The position numbers were made by a program, and so were the translations under genes. The notes beneath the pieces are model-generated. The model was not told the origin of the DNA. It saw nothing but the letters and a program-made list of their open reading frames with translations, and ran no database searches. Of a stretch of 64,000 nt of DNA, positions 52,188-61,083 are shown one piece after another (position 1 is the stretch's first letter; each line of letters opens with the position of its first letter). Origin of the DNA: Paracoccus albicereus (GTDB lineage Bacteria > Pseudomonadota > Alphaproteobacteria > Rhodobacterales > Rhodobacteraceae); NCBI RefSeq assembly GCF_024359525.1, contig NZ_JAKZEU010000005.1, positions 1-64,000 on the forward strand, read 5' to 3'.

Positions 52188-52613
52188 TCAGTGCGACGCG
52201 TGCGCCACCACGAACTCCATCGACCGCTTCTGCGGCACGCGCCTCCCGTTCAGCCGCCAGACGATGACCGCGATCCCGTACTGCCAGCGCCGGTTTGCGG
52301 TGGCACGGCTGATGCCGAGCTCCCAACAGATCGGTTTCCACGGCTTCCGGTTCGCCCGGAGCCAGAGCAAGCGCGCGTCGGCGGGGTCGAGCCAGCGCAG
52401 CCAGAGCAGCGCATCCTCGGCCTGCGTGATGTCGCGCGGTCCTGGCTTCGGCCGGCGGGTTCGGGGCTCCTGGCCGACCTGATCGGCGAAGCTGTGGAAG
52501 TACTCGGGCCAGGCGTTGAAGTAGCCCTGCGGCTTCACCTCAGGCAGCGAACGGAACACGTCGGCCGCGCTCTCGAGCCGGTCTTCGACCATGGTAGGCG
52601 TCCAATCAGCCAT
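52188..52613 (-). CDS. DUF6362 family phage protein
   Basis: A 141-residue protein matching DUF6362: ADWTPTMVEDRLESAADVFR, GYFNAWPEYFHSFADQVGQE, ITQAEDALLWLRWLDPADA and the helix-turn-helix-like ICWELGISRATANRRWQYGI. It is conserved in replication modules of alphaproteobacterial prophages and probably binds DNA. Its start overlaps the previous small gene by eight bases. Confidence 0.87.
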   Translation of the reverse strand: MADWTPTMVEDRLESAADVFRSLPEVKPQGYFNAWPEYFHSFADQVGQEPRTRRPKPGPRDITQAEDALLWLRWLDPADARLLWLRANRKPWKPICWELGISRATANRRWQYGIAVIVWRLNGRRVPQKRSMEFVVAHASH

Positions 52614-52806
52614 TCGCAGCCTCCCGGTCGTGCGTGCGAGGCCCGTACAGCTTCTCGCCAAGCTGACGGACCCGCTCGCGCTCCGGCCAGGTCAGGCGGT
52701 GGTCGTCGACGGAGACGGCCAGCACACCCTCGTCATGCCAGCCATCGCGCTTCACCTGGTCGGGATCCCGGCGCGTACCGCCGTAGCCTTTAGGGTGCCA
52801 CCTCAT
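52606..52806 (-). CDS. Small phage protein downstream of the RuvC-like gene
   Basis: A 66-residue charged protein (RWHPKGYGGTRRDPDQVKRD, GWHDEGVLAVSVDDHRLTWP). ATG 52806 overlaps the RuvC-like stop by ATGA and its end overlaps the DUF6362 start, so it is well embedded in the operon. Function unknown. Confidence 0.75.
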   Translation of the reverse strand: MRWHPKGYGGTRRDPDQVKRDGWHDEGVLAVSVDDHRLTWPERERVRQLGEKLYGPRTHDREAANG

Positions 52807-53324
52807 CCCAGGCCCCCGTTCGTCTCGATCGCCCAGTGCAGGATGGCGATCGCGTCGGCCTCGTTGTCGTCGGTGGGTGAGAACCCTCGTGCTCGCGCCG
52901 CGGCGATCATCGCTTCCTTCGGCGCGTTGCCCTTTCCGGTGGCGTGGCGTTTGATCGTTCCGACCGGAACGCCTTGGTAGGGGATGCCGCGCAGCTCGGC
53001 CCACGAGGTCAGGGTTGCCATCAACCCGCCGTAGATGTGGGCCGCGTCGGTCCCAGCGTGGCGACGCACCTCCTCGAACCAGATCGCGGCGATGGGCCCT
53101 GACAGACGGTCGAGTTCGGTCAGCCAGTTGGTGAAACGGAGGTAGCGCATGCCGCCACCGTCGAAGCGACCGGGGCGGAAGCTGACTGTGCCACTGGTGG
53201 TCAATCCGTCATGGCTGCGGAGCGCCCAACCGGTCGTGGTGCCGAGATCGAGGGCGAGGATGCAGGACCGGTTGATCGCGTCCGGCTCGGGGCGGACGTC
53301 CTGCGCGGGGATCGGTGTGTTCAT
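52803..53324 (-). CDS. RuvC-like Holliday junction resolvase
   Basis: A 173-residue RNase H-fold protein: the first catalytic Asp lies in ILALDLGTTTGWALR, a glutamate in IAAIWFEEVRRHAGTDAAHI, and the C-terminal acidic pair in FSPTDDNEADAIAILHWA. Phage versions resolve branched recombination or replication intermediates before packaging. It is the first gene downstream (on the minus strand) of the GGTTGGGAC repeat cluster. Confidence 0.87.
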   Translation of the reverse strand: MNTPIPAQDVRPEPDAINRSCILALDLGTTTGWALRSHDGLTTSGTVSFRPGRFDGGGMRYLRFTNWLTELDRLSGPIAAIWFEEVRRHAGTDAAHIYGGLMATLTSWAELRGIPYQGVPVGTIKRHATGKGNAPKEAMIAAARARGFSPTDDNEADAIAILHWAIETNGGLG

Positions 53325-53453
53325 CGTGAAGGCTCATAAGCTGTGGGCCTTCGGCTTTGGTCGCCGCAAGATGTAGCATCCGCCGGTCCTCGGCCAAAGC
53401 GAAAACGACGAGGGACGACGAGGCCTGCGAAGATCGACGCGCCGCCCGTCCCG

Positions 53454-53749
53454 GTCCCAACCTCCGACCGCTTGGTCCCAACCTTCGAGGGGGTTGGGAC
53501 AGTCCTTTATCGTGTTACTTCAATGATTTGACCGGATGCGGCCCCAACCTCGGTGTCCCCAACGGGGGTCCTTCTCTTTTCGTATAGAAAAACATGTTCC
53601 CGACCTTTTCCGTTCTCCCACATGAATGTGTAGCAAAAGGTTGGGACCACAGGGTGAGGTTGGGGACACCGTTGTTTTTGAACGGCTTTTCGTGTCCCCA
53701 ACCCCCTCGGGAGGTTGGGACAGGGTTGGGCCACCGGGGAGGTTGGGAC
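53454..53749. repeat. Cluster of eleven GGTTGGGAC-like repeats
   Basis: Copies of GGTTGGGAC or close variants occur at 53454-53462, 53475-53483, 53492-53500, 53542-53549, 53555-53563, 53639-53647, 53659-53668, 53694-53703, 53713-53721, 53724-53732 and 53741-53749, about half in each orientation. A notably AT-richer stretch (about 53564-53638) lies between the two groups. The cluster fills most of the 639-base gap between the RuvC-like gene and the divergent + strand gene, and no reading frame there is convincing. Iterons with an AT-rich melting zone, or an operator array, are the two readings. Confidence 0.85.
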
Positions 53750-53963
53750 AGGCAATCAGGCAGGCAGATGGTCTGAGTGCCGGCAAATCAGAAACTGCTG
53801 GCTGCCTCGTCGGCTTCGGTCACGAGAGAAAGGACAAATCCGGTATGCGAACACCTCTCCAATTGTTACTATATCTGGGATCCCGAAGAAGGCCTTACCT
53901 CAACCGGTTGTGGCTTTAGGGTTAGGAAATGCGAGTATTGGCGTGGCGAGCGAAAAAGTCTCC

Positions 53964-56900
53964 ATGATGACCGACGAAGTGCCCTCTCCTTCGGAGTTCA
54001 TGCGCATGCGGCGCCCAGAGCAGTTTTCGGACAGCTCTGAACGCTCGCTCTATCGTTTGTCGCGGGACGTCCTGGAACAACGATTGGAGAACCTTACTGC
54101 ACGCAACGACATGCAGGCGTTCGAGCGGTTCGCGAAGGCTCTCTGCGAGCGCTTTGTCTGTCCGTTCCTCAAGCCGGCAACGGGTCCGGAAGGTGGGGGA
54201 GATGGCAAGGTCGATACCGAGAGCATCAGGACTGCCGAGGAGGTCGTCGAGCGCCACTTCGATGGTCGCGCTGACCGCGGCACCGAGAGGTGGGGTTTTG
54301 CTTTCAGTACCAAGAAGGATTGGAAGGCAAAGGCACGCGCTGATGTGGCTGGGATGGTCGCAACTGGGCGAGGCTACAAGACGGCATTCTTCGTCACATC
54401 TCGTTACGCGCGATCAAAAGATCGCTCTGAGATGCAAGATGCGCTGGCAGCCGAACATGGCATCTTGGTGGAAATCCTCGACCGGAATTGGATTGTCGAC
54501 AACGTCATTGAAAAGGATGCCCGCGATCTCGCCTATATCCATCTCGGCATTGGCGAAAAGGTCGAGGAATCGAAGATTGGGCCGCGCGACAGGGAACGCC
54601 GGGAACGGTTGGCGTCGTTGGATCGTGACCTCGAAGCTCCCGACCAGGCAGCGGACGCGCCGCTGGCCGTAGTGAAATGCGCGCTGGACGCCGCAATCGT
54701 GTCCCGAGAACTGGAGCGACCACGATATGAGACTGACGGGCGCTTTGAGCGTGCCATACGGCTCGCCGACCGCCATGGAGCGGACCGACACAGCCTCGCG
54801 GCGCGCTACGAGAAGCTTTGGACGGCACTGCACTGGTTCGACGACATTGGGGCCGTCCGCGATGGCTATCGCGACATTGAGGAGCGCGCCCTCGCTCTTA
54901 ATCACGCATCCGCAATCGAGAGGGTCACGAACCTGCTTTTCGGGCTGTCAGGACCGTTTGCCCAAGGCACCTCAGACGGTGCGGCTGTTGACGTACAAGC
55001 CGCATGGGAACGTCTGGAAGCCAGTCTTGAGGCGATGTGGAATGACGAGAGCCGGCCCAACAACAGGCTGACCGCCCGGACGCTTCTGTTGATGCGTGGC
55101 ATTATGGTGGACCTTGCAGCCAGAGACTTGAGTTCGATCGAAACACGACTATCGCAGATCATCGAAATCATCGACGCCGCCCGCGGATTGATGGAGTATG
55201 ACTTTGATCGCCTAGAGCAGCTCGTGGAAATGCTCGGCGAGACGCTCGGAGGAAACGGAACGTTGTCCCGCGTCGTCGACCATCTTGGCGACGCGCTTCA
55301 ACAACGGCGCGGTGAGACGGCACTTGGCATGCTTTTCTTGCGCCGCGCTCGGCAACTTGACATCGAACGGGATCGGTTCGAGGTCATCCGCCGCCTTGGC
55401 ACCGCTGTCGAATGCCTGACAAAGGAAGAGCACCTCGATGAGTTGGTGGAAGCGGCATACCTGCTCGCTGTAGCCTACCGCGGGGCCGGGCTACCATGGG
55501 CGGCTAGAGCCACCGCTTTGTTCGGTCTATCAGCAATCGTGATACAAGCCGAAAAGTCGTCGGTGCCCCCGAGTGAGATACTTCCCACATTCCTCCTGTT
55601 GGGATGGATCGATCTGGAACTTGGTCTTGTCGCGGAGCTACTGGACGTCGTCGCAGTCTCACGCGGCATCCTTGCATCGTTGCCCTTTGACGAAGATTCG
55701 AAGAATAGAGCACGCGAAACACTTCAGACTTTCGACTTCTCGCTCGGAGGCCAATTCCTGAATGCTCGGGAGGCCGATCTGTCAGCCTTCCAGAGCTTGC
55801 CCGATGTCCTCATGGCAATCGAGTTACCGGCAGCATCCACTTGCCTCTTATATGCTCTTGGCCACGAAGACGAAGCTCTCGGCCCGGCGATCGAAGATCG
55901 CGAAACAAATCTTGAAATGCTTGCTCAGCTTTCGGCGCAGCCCGCTTGCGCCCTGCCTCGCCATGGCCTGATCGGAGAATTCGACGGTCCATTCGCCTTT
56001 ACCACGGATGTCCTCGGGCTGCAGCTGACGATCTCCGGCGACAAGGGAGCGAGATGCGCCTTGGTTGCGCAACTCCTGATCTCAATGGCTGAAACGCTTC
56101 TGGCGACCGGTTTCGAAGCCGGCTTCGCCGCACATCGCGAGCGCTACGAGGTGCTTGTAGTGTTGAGCGATGTGATTGCGGCTCCTTGCCCGAAGTTTGA
56201 CGAGACCGCGTCGCAGGGCCTGCTCGAATGGCCAGCCGATTGGAATCCGGCTGAGCCAAGGACAGCATCTGATGCGCGAGATGCATTGCTGACGACAGTC
56301 GCCTACATCATTGGCCAGACCTGCATCTTAAAGGACGGGCCCGGGTCGCTTGAGACGCTCCTCGACAGCGATACGGCAATCAGCCGGATCATGACTTCGC
56401 TCGGATTGGGTGTCAGCATGAGCCGGGTATTGAAGGAGACCCCGGTAACGCCCGCCAGCATCGCGGATCATTTTCGTGCTGATCCCCCAAGGTCTTTTCC
56501 TTTTCGAGCGGTTCTTCCATTGCCCGAAGTTTCCGCGCCAGAAGGACCGACGTCAAATGACACGACGGATCAACCATTCGGGGTAATACGCAGCCATCGA
56601 GAACTGAAGACCCGATCTCTCATTGACGTCCCGCTCTGGAACGCCGCGAAATGGAGGGGTGTCGCGGTAATGAAGCTGTCACCTGTCGGTCTACCCATTC
56701 TGGCTTTGATGTTCGAGAATTCTGATGCAGGTTATCGCATCTTCGAAGCCTGGCGGGAGAGGCTGGGGTCGGAAGATGAGGCCGGTGAACTCCTGGTGAC
56801 TATCGTGACAGACCTGCCGGGTCGTCCGAGACCGCACTACGCCGTCATTCTGACGACCAACATGGAAGCGCGGCCGGTGATCGGCGAGATGTTTTTCGTG

Positions 56901-57134
56901 GTCGCGAGATCACTGATCATGGAGCCGAGTTCGGGAGAGAACCTGCAGCTATTCCTCCGTGATTGGGGGCGCAACGGAGCTTTCCTGATCGGCGGCGCTT
57001 CAATGCCCCAGGGTGCCAGGCCACCCGAACTCCGGAAGGAAACCACGATCCTCAAGAGGCACCTGCGGGTGGTGCGGTACGAGGATCTGGAAGAATACGA
57101 AGTCGGTTTTCTTGGTGGCTCGACGGGTGTTTAG
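53964..57134 (+). CDS. Large nuclease-like protein with helical-repeat region (candidate defence gene)
   Basis: A 1056-residue protein with no P-loop that I can see. The N-terminal 200 residues look like a PD-(D/E)XK (Mrr-like) nuclease: FERFAKALCERFVCPFLKPA, GGGDGKVDTE (77-86), WGFAFSTKKDWKAK (110-123) and VEILDRNWIVDNVI. The long middle is made of amphipathic helices, TPR-like (FERAIRLADRHGADRHSLAA, YLLAVAYRGAGLPWAARATA), and the last 200 residues form a separate alpha/beta region. Codon use and GC are lower than in the phage genes around it. It is alone on the + strand between the repeat cluster and the convergent primase gene. A stand-alone abortive or restriction system is inferred. The start is uncertain; GTG 53943 is an alternative. 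Confidence 0.82.
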   Translation: MMTDEVPSPSEFMRMRRPEQFSDSSERSLYRLSRDVLEQRLENLTARNDMQAFERFAKALCERFVCPFLKPATGPEGGGDGKVDTESIRTAEEVVERHFDGRADRGTERWGFAFSTKKDWKAKARADVAGMVATGRGYKTAFFVTSRYARSKDRSEMQDALAAEHGILVEILDRNWIVDNVIEKDARDLAYIHLGIGEKVEESKIGPRDRERRERLASLDRDLEAPDQAADAPLAVVKCALDAAIVSRELERPRYETDGRFERAIRLADRHGADRHSLAARYEKLWTALHWFDDIGAVRDGYRDIEERALALNHASAIERVTNLLFGLSGPFAQGTSDGAAVDVQAAWERLEASLEAMWNDESRPNNRLTARTLLLMRGIMVDLAARDLSSIETRLSQIIEIIDAARGLMEYDFDRLEQLVEMLGETLGGNGTLSRVVDHLGDALQQRRGETALGMLFLRRARQLDIERDRFEVIRRLGTAVECLTKEEHLDELVEAAYLLAVAYRGAGLPWAARATALFGLSAIVIQAEKSSVPPSEILPTFLLLGWIDLELGLVAELLDVVAVSRGILASLPFDEDSKNRARETLQTFDFSLGGQFLNAREADLSAFQSLPDVLMAIELPAASTCLLYALGHEDEALGPAIEDRETNLEMLAQLSAQPACALPRHGLIGEFDGPFAFTTDVLGLQLTISGDKGARCALVAQLLISMAETLLATGFEAGFAAHRERYEVLVVLSDVIAAPCPKFDETASQGLLEWPADWNPAEPRTASDARDALLTTVAYIIGQTCILKDGPGSLETLLDSDTAISRIMTSLGLGVSMSRVLKETPVTPASIADHFRADPPRSFPFRAVLPLPEVSAPEGPTSNDTTDQPFGVIRSHRELKTRSLIDVPLWNAAKWRGVAVMKLSPVGLPILALMFENSDAGYRIFEAWRERLGSEDEAGELLVTIVTDLPGRPRPHYAVILTTNMEARPVIGEMFFVVARSLIMEPSSGENLQLFLRDWGRNGAFLIGGASMPQGARPPELRKETTILKRHLRVVRYEDLEEYEVGFLGGSTGV

Positions 57135-57157
57135 ATCGTCCCATGCTTTTGGGTCGG

Positions 57158-59755
57158 TCACATCCGATCCTGCCCCCTCCGATACCGCCATTCCCGCGGC
57201 GCTTCGCGCCCGCCCTCGTCGCGCCGCCGGTACCGCTCCCAGCCGTTCGCCTTGAGGTAGGCTGAGACGCGCATCTGGTCGCCGCGGGTCCAGCGGGCGG
57301 GTTCGAGCCCGATGGCCTCCTCAAGGATCTCGCCGACCGACACGTCGGCCAGCGGCTCCGGGCGCGGAACGCTCTCCGTCCGGGAATTGCCGTAGTCGGG
57401 GAAGCCGTCGGAGACGGTGCGGATCTCGTGGGTCAGCCAGTGTTCGATCAGGTCGTCCCAGGCGTCGGACTGGTAGCGGCGGCCCTGTTCCTCGCGGGCT
57501 TCCTCCAGCAGCGCAGGGTCGTCGATCCACCAGATCGCGCCGGCGCGGAAGCGGTGGACGGCTTCGGCCCAGAGCTGGTCCCGGTCGCGGGCGAGCGCCG
57601 CGATGTCGATGGCGCCGCAGCGGAGCGGCCAGAAGCGACGGTTGCCGGTCTCGTCGCGCAGATAGGTGTCGGGGTTCACAGTGCCGGCGAAGACGCACTG
57701 GCGCGGCACCTCGACTGTGTAGCGGCCATAGGGCGGGCGGAAGCGGTCGGTGGTGCGCGTCAAGAACGCCTTGATGCGCGAGACCTCGGCGCGGCCGATG
57801 GCGTCGAGTTCAGCGATCTCGACGATCCAGACACCCTGCATGTGCAGCGCCGCGTCCTTCGACCCGAGCTCCGGCAGCTCGTCGGTAAACCATTCCTCGC
57901 CGGCCAGCACCTTGATCGCGGTGGACTTGCGCGCGCCCTGCGGGCCTTCGAGGATCAGCATGTGGTCGGCCTTCACACCGGGACGGTAGATGCGGGCGAC
58001 GGCCGAGATCAGCCAGAGCGCGCCGATGGTGTGGTTGAACGCCGTGGGTTCCGCGCCGAGATAGGTGCTGGTCCAGGTCTCGATCCGGGGCGTGCCGTCC
58101 CATTTCAGGGTGTCGAGCCAGTCACGGACGGGATGGATGCGCAGTTCGCGGGCGACGGCGCCGACGGCGCGGCTGACGACCACCGGCGCCACGTTGATGC
58201 CGCGGAGTTGCAGCCATTCGGCGGTGCGGATGTCGTCGGCGTCCTCCCAGGGGCGCGGGAGCGAGGCAGCGGCGCCGTCCCACGGGAGTGGCTGACGCAC
58301 TACGATCTCCTGCCCGAATTCATCGAAGGCGAGCACGCCGGCGAAGGCCGGATCGGAGGTCAGCGCCACGATGACATTGGCCTCGTTGCGCTCGGGCGCA
58401 CCGGCCAGATCGAGCCTGAGGCGCCTGAACCAGGTGGGCTTCGGGATCGGCGCATTCGGATCGCCGGTGGCGTTTACGCGGCGGCGGAGCTCGGCCAGTT
58501 GCTGGGTCAGGACCGACATGCCGATACCGGTCGCGGACTTGATCCGCGCGATGACCTGCCGCTCGGGCAACGGGTCGAGTTTCGCCAGCGCGATGCGCCC
58601 CAGCAGCGTGGACAGCGCTTCGAACTCGGGCGGATTGGTCAGTGCCTCGGCCGCGGCGATCAGGGTGGCGGGATCGTCGGCGGAGGCGACGATGGGCGTG
58701 GCCGTCTCGGCGTCGACCGGGTCCGCGGGCTGCGGCTCCACCGTGGCGTTTGCCTCACGCGCGTAATCCTCGGCGCGGGCGCCGCGCAGCAGGTCGTCGT
58801 TGAAGTCGTCGCCATGCAGCGGCGCGACGATCTCGTTCGGGATGTCGGCCCGGTTCAGGCGGTCCGAGAGCGTCGCGGCCGCCTGGCAACCGGCGTCGCC
58901 GGCATCGGCATAGATGGTGATGCGCCGGGTGCCCTCGGACCACTGGAACCGCGCCAGACCGTCGGCCGACAGTGCTGCCCAGACAGATGTGCCGAATAGC
59001 GCGTGGGCAGCGAGTGCCGTCTCGATCCCCTCGGCGATGCCAATGTGCCCGTCCTCCGGCATCGGGAAGAGCCGGACCACGCCATCCTTCACGCTGCCAA
59101 GCATCTTCTTGCCCGCGGGCGCCTTGGCGCTGCCGTCGTCGAGCAGGAAGGTACGGTGGATGCCCGGCGCGCGCTCCCCGTCCGACAGCCGCAGGATCGC
59201 GATGAGGCCGGGCCAGCCGCGGCAGCTGTGGAAGTCCGGAAGATCGGGATGGAACAGAAGGTCGGGCGAGCCGGGATCCGAGACGCCGCGGGCGCGCAGA
59301 TAGGTCTCGCCAGGCGTACCGGCGATCGGCACGGCCCCGTCGACCAGCCGCGCGATCTCGGCAGAGTGATCCGGGCGCGCGCGCATTGGCGAAGCCGGCA
59401 CGGGCCGCCGCGCGGGATGGTCTATCCCCGCAAGCCGCGCCGCCTCATCGAAGAGCGCGCCGTCGCAGAGGCCGGTCGCCTGCGCGATGAGGTCGATGGG
59501 ACCGGCCCGCTCGCCAGTGGCGTAGTCGAATCCCCAGCCGGCATAGGGTCCGTCGAGATGGATGGTGCAGGAGCCCTCCTTGCGCGCCGGTCGACCGGAG
59601 AGGTCTGCGCAGCGCAAGGAACGGCGGTCACGTGCAAGCCGGGCTTGGGGAAAGAGCCCCGGCAGCCAGTCGGCGGCCGTGCAAGCAAGCCGCTCCTTCA
59701 CCGCCGCCAGATCGTGCCGGGTCTTCGGGACCGCGATGTCGTTCAGGTCGATCAT
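57158..59755 (-). CDS. Phage primase-helicase (Toprim plus VapE/VirE-type ATPase)
   Basis: An 865-residue fusion. An N-terminal zinc-ribbon-like part (LRCADLSGRPARKEGSCTIH) leads to a Toprim segment (GIAEGIETALAAHALFGTSV, ITIYADAGDAGCQAA). The C-terminal half is a VapE/VirE-type superfamily 3 ATPase: Walker A LEGPQGARKSTAIK, then WIVEIAELDAIGRAEVSRIK and RTTDRFRPPYGRYTVEVPRQ. It would prime and unwind phage DNA. ATG 59755 lies five bases after the helicase gene and begins MIDLN, a start shared with two other genes upstream. Confidence 0.92.
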   Translation of the reverse strand: MIDLNDIAVPKTRHDLAAVKERLACTAADWLPGLFPQARLARDRRSLRCADLSGRPARKEGSCTIHLDGPYAGWGFDYATGERAGPIDLIAQATGLCDGALFDEAARLAGIDHPARRPVPASPMRARPDHSAEIARLVDGAVPIAGTPGETYLRARGVSDPGSPDLLFHPDLPDFHSCRGWPGLIAILRLSDGERAPGIHRTFLLDDGSAKAPAGKKMLGSVKDGVVRLFPMPEDGHIGIAEGIETALAAHALFGTSVWAALSADGLARFQWSEGTRRITIYADAGDAGCQAAATLSDRLNRADIPNEIVAPLHGDDFNDDLLRGARAEDYAREANATVEPQPADPVDAETATPIVASADDPATLIAAAEALTNPPEFEALSTLLGRIALAKLDPLPERQVIARIKSATGIGMSVLTQQLAELRRRVNATGDPNAPIPKPTWFRRLRLDLAGAPERNEANVIVALTSDPAFAGVLAFDEFGQEIVVRQPLPWDGAAASLPRPWEDADDIRTAEWLQLRGINVAPVVVSRAVGAVARELRIHPVRDWLDTLKWDGTPRIETWTSTYLGAEPTAFNHTIGALWLISAVARIYRPGVKADHMLILEGPQGARKSTAIKVLAGEEWFTDELPELGSKDAALHMQGVWIVEIAELDAIGRAEVSRIKAFLTRTTDRFRPPYGRYTVEVPRQCVFAGTVNPDTYLRDETGNRRFWPLRCGAIDIAALARDRDQLWAEAVHRFRAGAIWWIDDPALLEEAREEQGRRYQSDAWDDLIEHWLTHEIRTVSDGFPDYGNSRTESVPRPEPLADVSVGEILEEAIGLEPARWTRGDQMRVSAYLKANGWERYRRRDEGGREAPREWRYRRGQDRM

Positions 59756-59763
59756 CGCGCCCC

Positions 59764-61083
59764 TCAGGCCAGAAGGACGAGCCCGCGCTCGGCCCGGGTG
59801 ATCGCGGTGTAGAGCCAGCGGCGCCGGTCGATCTCGGTGCGGCCCAGCCCGTCGTCCCAGACGATCACGTTCTCCCACTGCGAGCCCTGCGCCTTGTGGG
59901 CCGTGATCGCCCAGCCGAAGGTCGCCTCGGTCAGCAGGCGCTTCTCCTTGTAGTCGCGGTCATGGCGCTTGTTGTCGTAGGCGACATGGTCCTCGAAATG
60001 CCCCTTGTAGATGTGCAGCCGGCCCGGGCGCCCGTCCTCATAGGGCTCGCCGATGTGGCGCCCGTCCTCTTCATGGACGACGGCGGAGAAGTAGAGGCTG
60101 CCCTCGTCGACGATATCCTCGAGCGTCACGAACATCCCGTTGATCAGCCCGAGATCGTTCTGGTTCTTGAGACAGATGATCTTCTCGGACGGTCCCGTGG
60201 GCAGCCAGGTCCCGCCGAGCCCTGCGGCCGCGCGCATGGCGTTGTTGATCTGCAGCCGCGTGGCGTTCAGCCCGCAGATCAGCTGGCCGCCGCGGAGTGC
60301 TTGCTCGGGCGTGATGTCGCCCTTGCGGAGCTTGGCGACATGATCGTCGTAGACGCCGAAGCCGATCGGCCGGCCCTCGCGCGCCATGGTGGCGAGACGG
60401 ATGATCGCGCTCTCGGCCGCCTGGCGGTGGATCTCGGTCAGCATCACGTCCGGCTCGTCGCGGGTGAAGGCGCCTTCGCCCCGGATCGGCGGCAGCTGGC
60501 CGGGGTCGCCGAGCACGAGGATCGGCTTGCCGAAGCTCATCAGGTCGCGCGCCATCTCCTCGCCGACCATCGACACCTCGTCGAGCACGATCAGCCGGGC
60601 GTCCGCCGCGTCGCTCTGCGGGTTCAGCGCGAAGCGCGGATGCTTCATTGCCGAGAGCCCCTGGCGCATCGCCTCGATCGCGGCATCGGCCGTGGTGCGC
60701 GCGAACCCGGTGAGGCGAAGCACTTCGCGTTCGGCCAGCGCGATCTTCCGGGCGGCTTCCTCGATGTCCTCCTCGGTCGCCTCGATCACCGAGTAGATCA
60801 GGCTGTGGATGGTGCGCGCCGGCGTGCCCTTGCGGGTCAGCACCAGCGCGGCCTTGCCGGTGAAGGTGGCGGTGACGACGCCGGGCACGCAGCGGCCGTC
60901 CTTCGCGCTGCGGTGTGGCGAGAGGCCGAGCTCGTCGAGCGCGAATTTCAGCACGGTGGTCTTGCCGGATCCGGCATAGCCGAACAGGCGGAACACCTGC
61001 TGCTGCTCGGTTCGGGTCTCGAACCACTCCTTGATCTCGCGGATCGCGGCGGCCTGCGTGGCGGATGGGGTGAACTCGGTCAT
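59764..61083 (-). CDS. SF1 helicase / AAA ATPase (RecD/Dda-like)
   Basis: A 439-residue superfamily 1B helicase: Walker A FRLFGYAGSGKTTVLKFALD, ATFTGKAALVL, Walker B ARLIVLDEVSMVGEEMARD, VLGDPGQLPPI and the C-terminal AITAHKAQGSQWENVIVWDD with YTAITRAERGLVL. It is close to phage Dda and RecD2-type helicases that act in replication or recombination. ATG 61083 overlaps the upstream stop (ATGA). Confidence 0.92.
   Translation of the reverse strand: MTEFTPSATQAAAIREIKEWFETRTEQQQVFRLFGYAGSGKTTVLKFALDELGLSPHRSAKDGRCVPGVVTATFTGKAALVLTRKGTPARTIHSLIYSVIEATEEDIEEAARKIALAEREVLRLTGFARTTADAAIEAMRQGLSAMKHPRFALNPQSDAADARLIVLDEVSMVGEEMARDLMSFGKPILVLGDPGQLPPIRGEGAFTRDEPDVMLTEIHRQAAESAIIRLATMAREGRPIGFGVYDDHVAKLRKGDITPEQALRGGQLICGLNATRLQINNAMRAAAGLGGTWLPTGPSEKIICLKNQNDLGLINGMFVTLEDIVDEGSLYFSAVVHEEDGRHIGEPYEDGRPGRLHIYKGHFEDHVAYDNKRHDRDYKEKRLLTEATFGWAITAHKAQGSQWENVIVWDDGLGRTEIDRRRWLYTAITRAERGLVLLA

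Noticed and set aside
52060-52341. Possible small minus-strand gene in the repeat-bearing gap
   Set aside because: The frame has no clear ribosome site, overlaps the DUF6362 gene and is arginine-rich in the manner of shadow frames.
53209-53481. 90-codon minus-strand frame overlapping the RuvC-like start
   Set aside because: It shares most of its length with the RuvC-like gene in another frame and has low-complexity Arg/Pro content.
53454-53749. Repeat cluster as a CRISPR array
   Set aside because: Repeats are only about nine bases, occur in both orientations and have irregular spacing; no cas gene is near.
53507-53786. Short minus-strand frames of 82 and 88 codons in the repeat cluster
   Set aside because: Their Pro/Gly-rich translations merely reflect the GGTTGGGAC repeats; no ribosome site or similarity supports them.
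57428-58999. 523-codon open frame on the + strand inside the primase gene
   Set aside because: Antisense shadow of the primase-helicase, with no motif.
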